NCBI GenBank assembly: GCA_964019425.1
Contig: OZ025813.1
Span: 372,001-436,000 of the forward strand
Length of the DNA stretch: 64,000 nucleotides
Reading direction: 5' to 3'
Origin: Flectonema sp. DT1601
Taxonomy: Eukaryota > Euglenozoa > Diplonemea > Diplonemida > Diplonemidae
Shown here piece after piece: positions 1-7,584 of the stretch; position 1 is the stretch's first letter; every line of letters starts with the position of its first letter. A model generated the notes under the pieces. The model made no database searches, was not told where the DNA came from, and was given only the letters and a program-made list of their open reading frames with translations. A program made the translations under genes and the position numbers.

Positions 1-251
1 CGATACTACGCAGTCAAGATTCTCAGTTCTCGCTAGTAGGCTCAGTACCAAAGCTCAGGACAATGTTGGGGGTTAGGGGAAGAAAAGGTACTGTTTTCAA
101 CAGTGTTTGTTAGAAAGAAAAGAAAGTACAGCAGAAGGAACAAAAAAAAAACACAAAAAAATTTATCTTAGCCAAGAAGAAACAGAATTGTATGTATCAC
201 ATATTTTTTTTTTTTTTTAAATTTTTTAATTTGCGGGAAAAAAAAAACAAA

Positions 252-285
<34 letters not shown>

Positions 286-647
286 ACTTTAACACAATCC
301 TGTGACATGGTTACCTACTATTTTCGTTACATAAATGACGTGTGGACTAATTCTGTTTAAAGACCGGTGATACTAGGCGGCACATGGTTCTGCGCGGGAC
401 ACAATAACAACACATCAGAGAACCAATAACACAAAACAAACAAAAAGAAAGAAAAAAAACTCAGGTTTCTTCTTCCTACCTTACCCTTACCTTACGATGA
501 GCTACCGAGTATCAGTGAAACCGGCTTTTTATTTTAAAAATGGAGAAATTTGAAGGCAACATCTCTATCTGAACCTTAAAAAAAAAAAAAAGAAATAACA
601 ACAATAATAATAATAATAATAATAACAACGTTTTAAAACAATTATAA
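1..647. other. Flanking DNA left of the Mutator-like element
   Basis: No gene is supported here. The stretch holds long A tracts (about 250-283 and 570-590), T tracts and a short (TAA)n microsatellite near 603-626. The only open frames are low-complexity products of these tracts. Confidence 0.6.
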
Positions 648-656
648 AAAGAAAAA
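648..656 (+). repeat. 9 bp target-site duplication, left copy (AAAGAAAAA)
   Basis: AAAGAAAAA immediately precedes the left terminal inverted repeat, and the same 9 bases immediately follow the right one at 21585-21593. Nine bases is the duplication length typical of Mutator-like elements. The sequence is A-rich, so taken alone it is weak evidence; its exact placement against both repeat ends is what makes it convincing. Confidence 0.85.
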
Positions 657-703
657 GGGAAAACCTCTAATTCAACAAAAATAGTTTGCGAAATCGCCAA
701 CTC
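657..703 (+). repeat. Left terminal inverted repeat of Mutator-like element
   Basis: The repeat begins GGGAAAACC and matches the reverse complement of 21538-21584 at 45 of 47 positions. Weaker similarity continues inward through an A tract to about 716. It forms the outer left boundary of the composite element. Confidence 0.9.
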
Positions 704-720
704 CCTACAAAAAAAAGTTA

Positions 721-805
721 TCCACCAGGACTCGAACTTGACCCGAAAAATTGACCATCGGCCGAAATATTAGGGAAAAAAGTTACCGCACCGGGACTCG
801 AACTT
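721..805 (-). other. Tandem pair of tRNA-like 3' half motifs
   Basis: On the minus strand two copies of a B-box-like GTTCGAGTCC (728-737 and 794-803) each lie in the context GTCAAGTTCGAGTCC. Each is followed about 10 to 15 nt later by a T run that could serve as a Pol III terminator. The first copy can form four of five T-stem pairs. No matching acceptor strand or D arm is visible upstream, so these are tRNA-like relics or part of a repeat, not tRNA genes. Confidence 0.35.
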
Positions 806-862
806 GACAGATTTTTTTAAAAAAAAAAATTCTTAATTTTTATTACAAAGTTTTTTTGTTGC

Positions 863-864
863 AG
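863..864 (+). other. Candidate 3' splice acceptor before transposase start
   Basis: A T-rich tract ending TTGTTGCAG lies 24 nt before the transposase ATG at 889. It could be the end of a 5'-UTR intron or a trans-splice acceptor. Confidence 0.4.
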
Positions 865-888
865 CTTTCCACAAAAAAAAATTAAAAG

Positions 889-2919
889 ATGCCTGCTACT
901 ACTTATGCTGTTGGAGACTACTTCCGCACACAGGAAGAACTGATCCAGACTGTGTTTCGGGTGAACACTGTGCTAGGACACAGCTGCAGGGTGCAGAGAA
1001 GGTGCCCCACGTACCTCACCCTCGCCTGTCCAAACGACGAATGCCAATGGACGGTGAAGGCAAAGGTGGTGGAGGGGGAGTGCCGCGTGACGAAGGTGGA
1101 GAGTCACACTTGCGCACCTGGGGAAGCGAGGCGGGGCTGCGATGGCACGTCGGACTGGATTTCCAGTATTTTGGAAGAGAAGGTAGCCAGTCAGTTTGAC
1201 TACGGGCCGAAACAAGCGGCAATTGACTTAAAGTCATTCCGCGACGTTGCGGTCCCCAAAAAGACTGTGGAGAGGGGTCTGGAGAAGGCCAAGGAGAAGG
1301 TCCACGGGTTGATGGGCGAGCAGTACGGCCTGATAGCACCGTACCTCACCGACCTCCAACAGCGCAACAGCCAGATGTACTGGAACATCGAGAAGAGAGA
1401 TGATGGTGCTTTTGAGAGGGTGTTTTGGTCTTTTGTGAGGCCAGAAACAGCTGAGCACCTGGCACCTGTCATCTGCAGCGATGCATGCAGTCTGACGGGT
1501 CCGTTTGGTGGGTGCTTGTTCATCACCGTGGGGATCGACGCCGAAAGGCATGTTATGCCTTTAGCCTACTCGGTTGGAGTGGTCGAAAACCACGAGGGAT
1601 GGGCATACCACCACACCCACCTGAAGAACCATTTTGGCGACCGACTGAAAAGGTTCGTCTTGATTTCCGACAGGCAGAAGGGGCTGGAGTCCGACACCTC
1701 CCTGCACGGAGTCGTGTTGCACCATGCTTTGTGCGTGCAGCACTTGGTTGGCAACGTGGCCAGCCAGACGAAGATACCGAAGGTTGATGCGACGTTGTTA
1801 GTGTGGAAGATTAGCAAGCTAAGCATCGAAACAGAGGCCGAGACGTGCCTTCAAGGGATAAAGGACAAGTACGGAAAACGTGCCCATCGTTATCTGCTTA
1901 AGTCAAACCTTGAAAGGTGGTCAGACGCTTACTGGCCTTCGGGTGTCCCCAGATGCAACACCTACACCTCCAACGCGTCGGAATGCGTCAACGCCGTGTT
2001 CAAGGAGACTCGGCAAGGGAGTCTTTTATCTGTGATAAAGGACACCCGTTGTTGGACAACGGACACCTACGCCAGCCGACGCGAGATGCATGCTGACGTT
2101 CCTGCGAACTATCCGGTTCCGACAGTGGAGTTGTTCGTTCGGGGGAGTGCCACCTCAGCAAACAACCATGCTGTCACACCACTGGGTGAAGGACAATGGG
2201 AAGTACGACGAGAACACGGGTGGTTGGTGTGTCTGAAAGATGGAACATTAGTGTGTGGCTGTCCTGATTTCCTCCGCCACAACCTACCTTGCATCCACAC
2301 AGTCAGAGTATTGACACATCAGCGCAATAATGTCTTTACTCACGAAACCTCTTTGCCTCCCTACACCAGAATGAGCAGCTACAGAGAGCTCTACCGCGTC
2401 TCTGTGTACCCACAGGCGATACCTACCGGACAGCTTCAATTCGACGGCACGAAACCCCCTGTTGTGCAGAAGGGTGTCGGGAGAAGAAGAAAGGTTCGGA
2501 TTCGCTCCAACGGTGAATCAAGGACCCTGACGTGCTCCAACTGCGACGCTAAAGGTCACAACAAACGAAGTTGTCGGAAACCAACCTCGCAATCATCAAA
2601 GCCAGCAGCAAAGCCAGCAGCGAAGAAAGCAGCAGCAAAGCCAGCAGCAAAGCCAGCAGCAAAGCCAGCAGCAAAGCCAGCAGCAAAGCCAGCAGCAAAG
2701 CCAGCAGCAAAGCCAGCAGCAAAGCCAGCAGCAAAGCCAGCAGCAAAGAAAGTAGCAGCAAAGCCAGCAGCAAAGACAGTCAAGAAGAAGCGAAAGCGAT
2801 GTGAATCCTCTGATTCGGACTCACAATCTTTAAGTGCACAGTCATCCTACTCATCCTACTCATCTTACTCAACTTCAACGACAGAGTCTTACTCAACTTC
2901 AACGACAGATTCTGACTGA
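889..2919 (+). CDS. MURA-type Mutator transposase with SWIM and zinc-knuckle domains
   Basis: This is the 676-residue transposase of the surrounding MULE, expected to bind the terminal repeats and catalyse cut-and-paste transposition in the nucleus. An N-terminal Cys-rich module (about residues 33-75) resembles the MuDR DNA-binding zinc finger. The MULE DDE catalytic domain follows, with candidate acidic residues Asp198 (CSDAC), Asp261 (LISDRQKGL) and Glu365 (ASECVNAVF). A SWIM finger uses Cys456, Cys458, Cys468 and His470, and a CCHC knuckle uses Cys549, Cys552, His557 and Cys562. The tail is a Lys/Ala/Pro repeat followed by a Ser/Tyr/Thr-rich end. The frame is intact and all family hallmarks are present. 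Its GC content is visibly higher than that of host genes to the right, consistent with a mobile origin. The first ATG gives a full N-terminal finger, so I chose it. Confidence 0.93.
   Translation: MPATTYAVGDYFRTQEELIQTVFRVNTVLGHSCRVQRRCPTYLTLACPNDECQWTVKAKVVEGECRVTKVESHTCAPGEARRGCDGTSDWISSILEEKVASQFDYGPKQAAIDLKSFRDVAVPKKTVERGLEKAKEKVHGLMGEQYGLIAPYLTDLQQRNSQMYWNIEKRDDGAFERVFWSFVRPETAEHLAPVICSDACSLTGPFGGCLFITVGIDAERHVMPLAYSVGVVENHEGWAYHHTHLKNHFGDRLKRFVLISDRQKGLESDTSLHGVVLHHALCVQHLVGNVASQTKIPKVDATLLVWKISKLSIETEAETCLQGIKDKYGKRAHRYLLKSNLERWSDAYWPSGVPRCNTYTSNASECVNAVFKETRQGSLLSVIKDTRCWTTDTYASRREMHADVPANYPVPTVELFVRGSATSANNHAVTPLGEGQWEVRREHGWLVCLKDGTLVCGCPDFLRHNLPCIHTVRVLTHQRNNVFTHETSLPPYTRMSSYRELYRVSVYPQAIPTGQLQFDGTKPPVVQKGVGRRRKVRIRSNGESRTLTCSNCDAKGHNKRSCRKPTSQSSKPAAKPAAKKAAAKPAAKPAAKPAAKPAAKPAAKPAAKPAAKPAAKPAAKKVAAKPAAKTVKKKRKRCESSDSDSQSLSAQSSYSSYSSYSTSTTESYSTSTTDSD
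2598..2775 (+). repeat. 12 bp minisatellite coding for Ala-Lys-Pro-Ala repeats
   Basis: About a dozen nearly exact copies of GCCAGCAGCAAA lie in frame within the transposase gene and encode a basic Ala-Lys-Pro-Ala tail. They resemble histone-H1-like tails and may bind DNA non-specifically. Such an array probably varies in length between copies. Confidence 0.9.
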
Positions 2920-3167
2920 CTTACTGGCCACTGACTTGTTCAACAATGTTTATCCCTCTCTAAAAAGAAAACTCTGATTGCCATATGCATGTGTTTTGAC
3001 ACTTTTGCCACGTCTGGTCTTATTTTGAATTGCCTTTGTCACGCTCTCTTTTTCCATCAGGTTTTGGGTAAAAAAAAAAAAAGGTCGTATCGGGATTCGA
3101 GCCGGGTACCTCTGGGATATAAGGTGGAGGTACTACCTCTCGACTAACGGGTCGCTGTAAAAGAAAG
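2920..3167. other. Transposase 3' flank within the MULE, with a tRNA-like motif
   Basis: This is non-coding sequence between the transposase stop codon and the first nested LINE. Apart from the tRNA-like stretch at 3083-3155 and an A run at 3070-3082, I see nothing definite. Confidence 0.5.
3083..3155 (-). other. tRNA-like sequence (A-box and B-box-like motifs, T-run terminator)
   Basis: Read on the minus strand, this stretch has an A-box-like TAGTCGAGAGGTAGTACC and, about 30 nt later, a B-box-like GGCTCGAATCCC. A run of about 12 T follows that could terminate Pol III. A perfect TACCTC/GAGGTA stem brackets a 14 nt loop. The two ends do not pair as an acceptor stem, so I do not call a functional tRNA. 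It may be a decayed tRNA, a SINE head or a structured tRNA-like element. Confidence 0.3.
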
Positions 3168-3462
3168 TTTTTTTTTTTTTTTTTTTTTTTTTTTGGTTAC
3201 ACTCGTCTGTGCTTCCAGACTCTTTGTTTTTGTTCTTTTCACTTCTTTGTTTTGTCTTTCTTTTATACTTTCTTTTGGTTTAAGTCTGACAAATTGGAAA
3301 ACACGGGAAACATAGGTAGGCTCCGCCTGAGGACGTAAGAAGAGCGGCAACGGGAAAAAATAAATGGTCACGCGTCCTTGAAATTGGACACACGAAGCTA
3401 ATTCGGTTACCATTCCTACCATCGATAAGGAAAAACAAAGAATCGAGCATATAACTAGAGCG

Positions 3463-3477
3463 GTGGTCAAAGACCAC
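3463..3477 (-). other. 3' UTR hairpin, LINE copy A
   Basis: A perfect 6 bp stem (GTGGTC/GACCAC) encloses a 3 nt loop. The same hairpin is in all three LINE copies. LINE reverse transcriptases often recognise 3' UTR structures, so it is a candidate recognition element. Confidence 0.5.
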
Positions 3478-3669
3478 TTGAACAGCCCGAAGGCCTGCCC
3501 TCAAGAGAAATTTATAAGGAGAATAGGAGAAAAAGGAGACAGGAGTGTTGGAAGAGACACTGCGACAACACCGAAGGTGATGTGCAGTTACCCAACCAGG
3601 AGATGATTGATAATGATGAAAATACTAAAATAATAACAAATTGATATTGGCGACTACATGTCACCTACT

Positions 3670-6600
3670 TTACTTCCAAAGTCTAAGGTTAGATGTTTGT
3701 TCCATCCACCTTATGATCAACGCGAGTGATGGAAGCCACGCCAAAGTGAAGAGAGCTTCAAGGTTAGGAATTTCGTTGGCAATAATAAGTTCTCGATCGC
3801 GATCCCACTTGCCGGTCAGTGTTGAGAAGCCCAGGATTTTGAACCTGGCAGAGTCGAGTTTGGGAGATTGACATCCCTGCAGCAGGTGAACCTGTGAGGA
3901 CGGTTCGCCACAAAATGGGCAGTCGATCGTCTTGCGCCAGTTCTGAATTAGCGGGTGACATCCTGTCCGGAAGTTCGCTATCCGTATCTCGTCGGCTCTT
4001 TCCATCCCAGGAGGGTATTTAACGGAACGGCCTCCGATGAGGTGTTTGTAGCAGGTGTAACCACTCACGTTAAGCAGATCCTTTTTGATGCAGCGCTTAA
4101 CATGTGATGATCGCGAGAAGTAAGTGCCTTTGACTAGCACAGGTCGGATGTTCTTGTTGTGCGCTGCTTCCTTTGCAAGCGCGTCAACTTCATCGTGAAA
4201 CTCGATTCCAATGTGTGAGGGGATGAATTGCAAATGCACTTTCATTTCACACATGCGCAGGTATTCTAGTATCTTGAGGGACTCAGTATTCCTCTGTCTG
4301 CACCTTCCACCCAGCAGTTCATCCAGAAGGGATTTTGAGTCCGTGAATATCCTCACAGATTTCATTGAACGATCTTTGCTAAACACTGTTCTCAGATGTC
4401 TAGCCGCGTTCTTCAGAGCATGTTGTTCAGCCCTGTAGCTGCAGTCAGCTTGATAAAGCCTAGACGCGTAAGCAGATCGAAGGCCGCTACGTGACTTGGC
4501 AATATGAGCCGCTCCGGCCGCGCCGGAAGCAGAGTAGGAGCCATCGCAGTTGATTACCATGTCGACAGGAGGCAACGTTCCAATGTACGACATGAATTTT
4601 TCTTTGTCCACCGCAGGGTTCGCGGACTTCGGAAATCCGCAGCCGTTGCTAATCCTAAGGTTTGTCGGAGATACCCAGGGTTCCATCGAGTCAGGCTGCA
4701 CAAGGCACTGGCTTTCACGCTGGCTGTCAATGCCAGGAAGGAGGCCAGCCCAGTAGCTTTGGGTTGAGGCGAGTCTGTTGGTACTAGGTATCCAAGTCAT
4801 GGCTTTATACCTGTAGTACGCTATCTTGGTTTGCTTTTCAATCTGACGTTTAAAAGGAAGCATGTCCGCTTCCCACAGTAGAAGTTCTCTCGGTGTGCAC
4901 CTGCTGCATCCAGTAACCAGCCTGGCAACCTTCCTCAGTTCGAAATCAATACTATCAACGCTGTTGCTTATCAACCAACCAAAGCTATCGAGCGCATAAG
5001 AGATTCTCGCAGTTACGTAAAGGTTCTTGACCATATTTAGCGTTTTGTAGTCAAGATCATACGGTTGAAGGCATTGAAGCAGAGATATTCCCTTTTTCAG
5101 TTCTTCATGAATCTTAGCCACCTGTTTGTGGAAAGTGAGTCTGTCGTCGATGTGAACTCCGAGGTATTTCACTGAGTCCACGATTGGCAACAGAAATGCG
5201 GTTTTAAAACTGGCTTTCACCACCATCACGTTGTCTTCGAGAACAATATTCCGCAACATCACGTTGTCAAGTTCGTCTTGTGTTTTGATCGGAGTTCCAT
5301 CAACCTCGAGAATAGTTTCGCCGCTTTGAAGCATGGGTCTAGAAGAGTTTAAGTTGATACTCTTTTCAATGTCACTATAGTCCATTTTGATAACGTTTTC
5401 CACAACAGATCTGGAAAATAGTAATTCGCGATTGCAGGTGTCGTTGAGAATCGTATCCTTCGTACGGACTTTCATCTTAAGAGCACAGGTCTTTGAGACC
5501 GACAGGGCCATGTCGTTGTCAGAACACCATTGATCCACTTTATCAAGTATTATTTGAGCATTTGAAAGAGCTTCTTCCATGTTATGTCCAGATACTACAC
5601 ATGCTGTATCATCCGCATACAGAGCAGACGTCGTTGTTTCTTTCTCCAGTTCCAAAATCTTGCAGAGGTCATCAACGTAGATAAGATAGAGAAGAGGACC
5701 CAGGATCGATCCCTGTGGAACCCCCTTAGCCAGAGTACGGAATTCGCTAAGATAACCATTCGCTTCAACTCTAACCTTCCTGTTTGTAAGAAAGTCTGTG
5801 ATCCATCTGATAATAACATTCGGAACACCCATCTTTACCAATTTTAATAAAAGTATCTTATGGTTGATCCTGTCAAACGCAGCAGTAAAATCAAACGATA
5901 AGAACACCGATCTCTTTCTCTTCATGTGCATCCTTACGACGGCATCTACCAAAACGGTGATCTGTTCGCAGGTATTTCTCCCCCTTCTGAATCCAGCCTG
6001 TAGTGGGCTGAGTGACGAATGTTTAGTGAGCCAGTGCATGAGTCGGTCATACACGAGCCTCTCCGCAAGTTTCCCAACAACCGAGGTGAGCGTAATGGGT
6101 CTGAAACTCTTCAGCTCATTTCGAGGTTTTCCAGCCTTGAACATAGGCTTGATTAAACCTTGTTTCCACTGGTACGGTACTTTTGAAGTCTTCCAGGAAG
6201 TGTTAATAATTCTCAAGAGGTATTCCACTGTTGCCGGAGTGAAGTTTTTGATCATCTCATTGTGAACTCCATCAGGTCCTGCAGCCTTGCGGGTCTTCAG
6301 GTTCTTAATCGCAGCTTTAATTTCAGCCATTGTGAAATCACAGCAAATATCCATTTCATTATCACCTTCTGAGAGTGCGGGGGCCTCTAGCGATAATATT
6401 TCCGATTTCGAGACAAACAGGTCCAAGAATGCTGATGGGAGATCGCAGTCAGAGATGTTGTTGACACTGATATCTTTACCAGCATCTTGCTGCAGTTCTT
6501 TGATCTTCTTAAACGCAAAGGCAAAGTTGTTACCCTTGTCAAGTTGATCACGTAGGTGGATACCCTTCGATTTGGTGGAATCTGGAGTTGACGTCTTCCA

Positions 6601-7581
6601 CTTTCGTCTCCGTTTCCCTTTGAAAAGGACACGTCGTCGAATGAATTTAGCCGCTACTTCATGCAGTATGTTGTTAAAGAGCTTAGCATTCGCAGTTGCA
6701 TCGTTGGAGAGTTTCGATTTTCTAATTCTCTTATCGAGCATATTTCCAAAGCAGTTCCAGTCCGTAGACTTGAAGTCCCACACTACGCGTTTCTTAGAAC
6801 CTATCGTGGCCCGTGTAAGTTGACACATGGGATCCAGTACGGTGTAGAGAGGTCGGTGATCAGATCCATGTTTATTATCTTCTCTAATTACAGAGAATTC
6901 TTCCAGAATCATCGAGTTTTGAAAAAATACTACGTCCGGCGAGGTACCGCCCCCCGGGATATTAGGAAAAGGCCTTGTGATTGACCCCATCTTGTTGGCT
7001 ACCAGTAGATCATTGTGTGCTGCCCATTCATGTAGAGTAGAACCTGCTGGCGTCGATTTTGATGACCACACCGGATGATGGGCATTAAAGTCACCCGCGA
7101 CGATTGCTTTCGTTGAGACTGGAAGATCTGACTTTCTGATCTTGCATCCCGGGGGAGCATAAATATTTAAGATGTCAATCTTTCCACCTATGTTGACCTT
7201 TACAACTTCAACATCATTTAAGTGAGGCGGAAGTACGATATCAGAACGCTGCTGAGTGTGGCATTTCTTCACCATAGTAATAACCCCACCACCCCGTGTT
7301 GCCCTATCATTCCGATAGGTAAAATAATCCGTGTGTGAGACTACATCTTTTGTCCAAGTTTCTTGCAGGCACAGTACGTCAGGCGCATAGGCATTGAGCA
7401 GCTTGTGTATGTAGGCACCTTTGTTCCCCATTGATCGACAGTTCCAGCTTAGTAGTGATATGAGGGAGTCGTCAGGGCCAGGGTTGCGTTCGACATCGCC
7501 TGCCTGAAGCAGCAGTTCACGAGCCGTATTCTTTTCTGTGAGTGAGTTGGTCGGATTTAAATCATCGTCATCTTCATCTAG
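3670..7581 (-). CDS. LINE copy A ORF2: endonuclease, reverse transcriptase and RNase H
   Basis: The frame opens directly after the ORF1 UGA (7582-7584) and has no ATG before the endonuclease domain. The first ATG (7429-7431) lies past the catalytic SWNCRS motif, so expression by readthrough is implied. After 36 codons comes the 2A motif GDVERNPGP. The APE-type endonuclease shows SWNCRS, LQETW, AGDFNAH and SDHRPL. The reverse transcriptase shows FDFTAAFDR, GVPQGSILGPLL and YADD (5608-5619). RNase H shows NCDGSY, AEQHAL, TDSKSL and a PSHIGI...HDEVDALA end. A Cys/His motif (CPFCGE...HLLQGC) follows. The enzyme should nick target DNA and copy the RNA in place. Every catalytic signature I can check is intact, and a basic KGKRRRKWK patch may act as a nuclear signal. 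Confidence 0.9.
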   Translation of the reverse strand, partial: LDEDDDDLNPTNSLTEKNTARELLLQAGDVERNPGPDDSLISLLSWNCRSMGNKGAYIHKLLNAYAPDVLCLQETWTKDVVSHTDYFTYRNDRATRGGGVITMVKKCHTQQRSDIVLPPHLNDVEVVKVNIGGKIDILNIYAPPGCKIRKSDLPVSTKAIVAGDFNAHHPVWSSKSTPAGSTLHEWAAHNDLLVANKMGSITRPFPNIPGGGTSPDVVFFQNSMILEEFSVIREDNKHGSDHRPLYTVLDPMCQLTRATIGSKKRVVWDFKSTDWNCFGNMLDKRIRKSKLSNDATANAKLFNNILHEVAAKFIRRRVLFKGKRRRKWKTSTPDSTKSKGIHLRDQLDKGNNFAFAFKKIKELQQDAGKDISVNNISDCDLPSAFLDLFVSKSEILSLEAPALSEGDNEMDICCDFTMAEIKAAIKNLKTRKAAGPDGVHNEMIKNFTPATVEYLLRIINTSWKTSKVPYQWKQGLIKPMFKAGKPRNELKSFRPITLTSVVGKLAERLVYDRLMHWLTKHSSLSPLQAGFRRGRNTCEQITVLVDAVVRMHMKRKRSVFLSFDFTAAFDRINHKILLLKLVKMGVPNVIIRWITDFLTNRKVRVEANGYLSEFRTLAKGVPQGSILGPLLYLIYVDDLCKILELEKETTTSALYADDTACVVSGHNMEEALSNAQIILDKVDQWCSDNDMALSVSKTCALKMKVRTKDTILNDTCNRELLFSRSVVENVIKMDYSDIEKSINLNSSRPMLQSGETILEVDGTPIKTQDELDNVMLRNIVLEDNVMVVKASFKTAFLLPIVDSVKYLGVHIDDRLTFHKQVAKIHEELKKGISLLQCLQPYDLDYKTLNMVKNLYVTARISYALDSFGWLISNSVDSIDFELRKVARLVTGCSRCTPRELLLWEADMLPFKRQIEKQTKIAYYRYKAMTWIPSTNRLASTQSYWAGLLPGIDSQRESQCLVQPDSMEPWVSPTNLRISNGCGFPKSANPAVDKEKFMSYIGTLPPVDMVINCDGSYSASGAAGAAHIAKSRSGLRSAYASRLYQADCSYRAEQHALKNAARHLRTVFSKDRSMKSVRIFTDSKSLLDELLGGRCRQRNTESLKILEYLRMCEMKVHLQFIPSHIGIEFHDEVDALAKEAAHNKNIRPVLVKGTYFSRSSHVKRCIKKDLLNVSGYTCYKHLIGGRSVKYPPGMERADEIRIANFRTGCHPLIQNWRKTIDCPFCGEPSSQVHLLQGCQSPKLDSARFKILGFSTLTGKWDRDRELIIANEIPNLEALFTLAWLPSLALIIRWMEQTSNLRLWK
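7474..7500 (-). other. 2A ribosome-skipping motif, LINE copy A
   Basis: These codons encode GDVERNPGP, an exact match to the 2A core consensus D(V/I)ExNPGP, preceded by Leu-rich ELLLQA as is usual. By analogy with 2A in L1Tc and viral polyproteins, the ribosome should skip the Gly-Pro bond, releasing the endonuclease/RT protein with an N-terminal proline. Confidence 0.88.
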
Positions 7582-7584
7582 TCA
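7578..7584 (-). promoter_or_regulatory. Candidate UGA-CUA-G stop-codon readthrough site, LINE copy A
   Basis: ORF1 ends AAC-UGA and the next bases are CUAG, the strongest known context for UGA readthrough in eukaryotic viral and cellular genes. ORF2 continues in the same frame. Copy C keeps UGA-CUU-G at the same place, with the flanking Asn-stop-Leu-Asp also conserved. Confidence 0.65.

Noticed and set aside
2549-2804. Overlapping reading frames on both strands across the 12 bp repeat
   Set aside because: They are shadows of the AKPA minisatellite; any frame through it stays open and gives low-complexity peptides.
3084-3155. A functional tRNA gene
   Set aside because: The A and B boxes and a T-run terminator are suggestive, but the ends do not form an acceptor stem and no normal anticodon arm folds.
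7582-7584. UGA as a sense codon in this organism (alternative genetic code) to explain the joined LINE frames
   Set aside because: Long host frames have no internal in-frame UGA, and several end in UAA or UAG. The MULE transposase ends in UGA. A leaky stop explains the LINE junction better.
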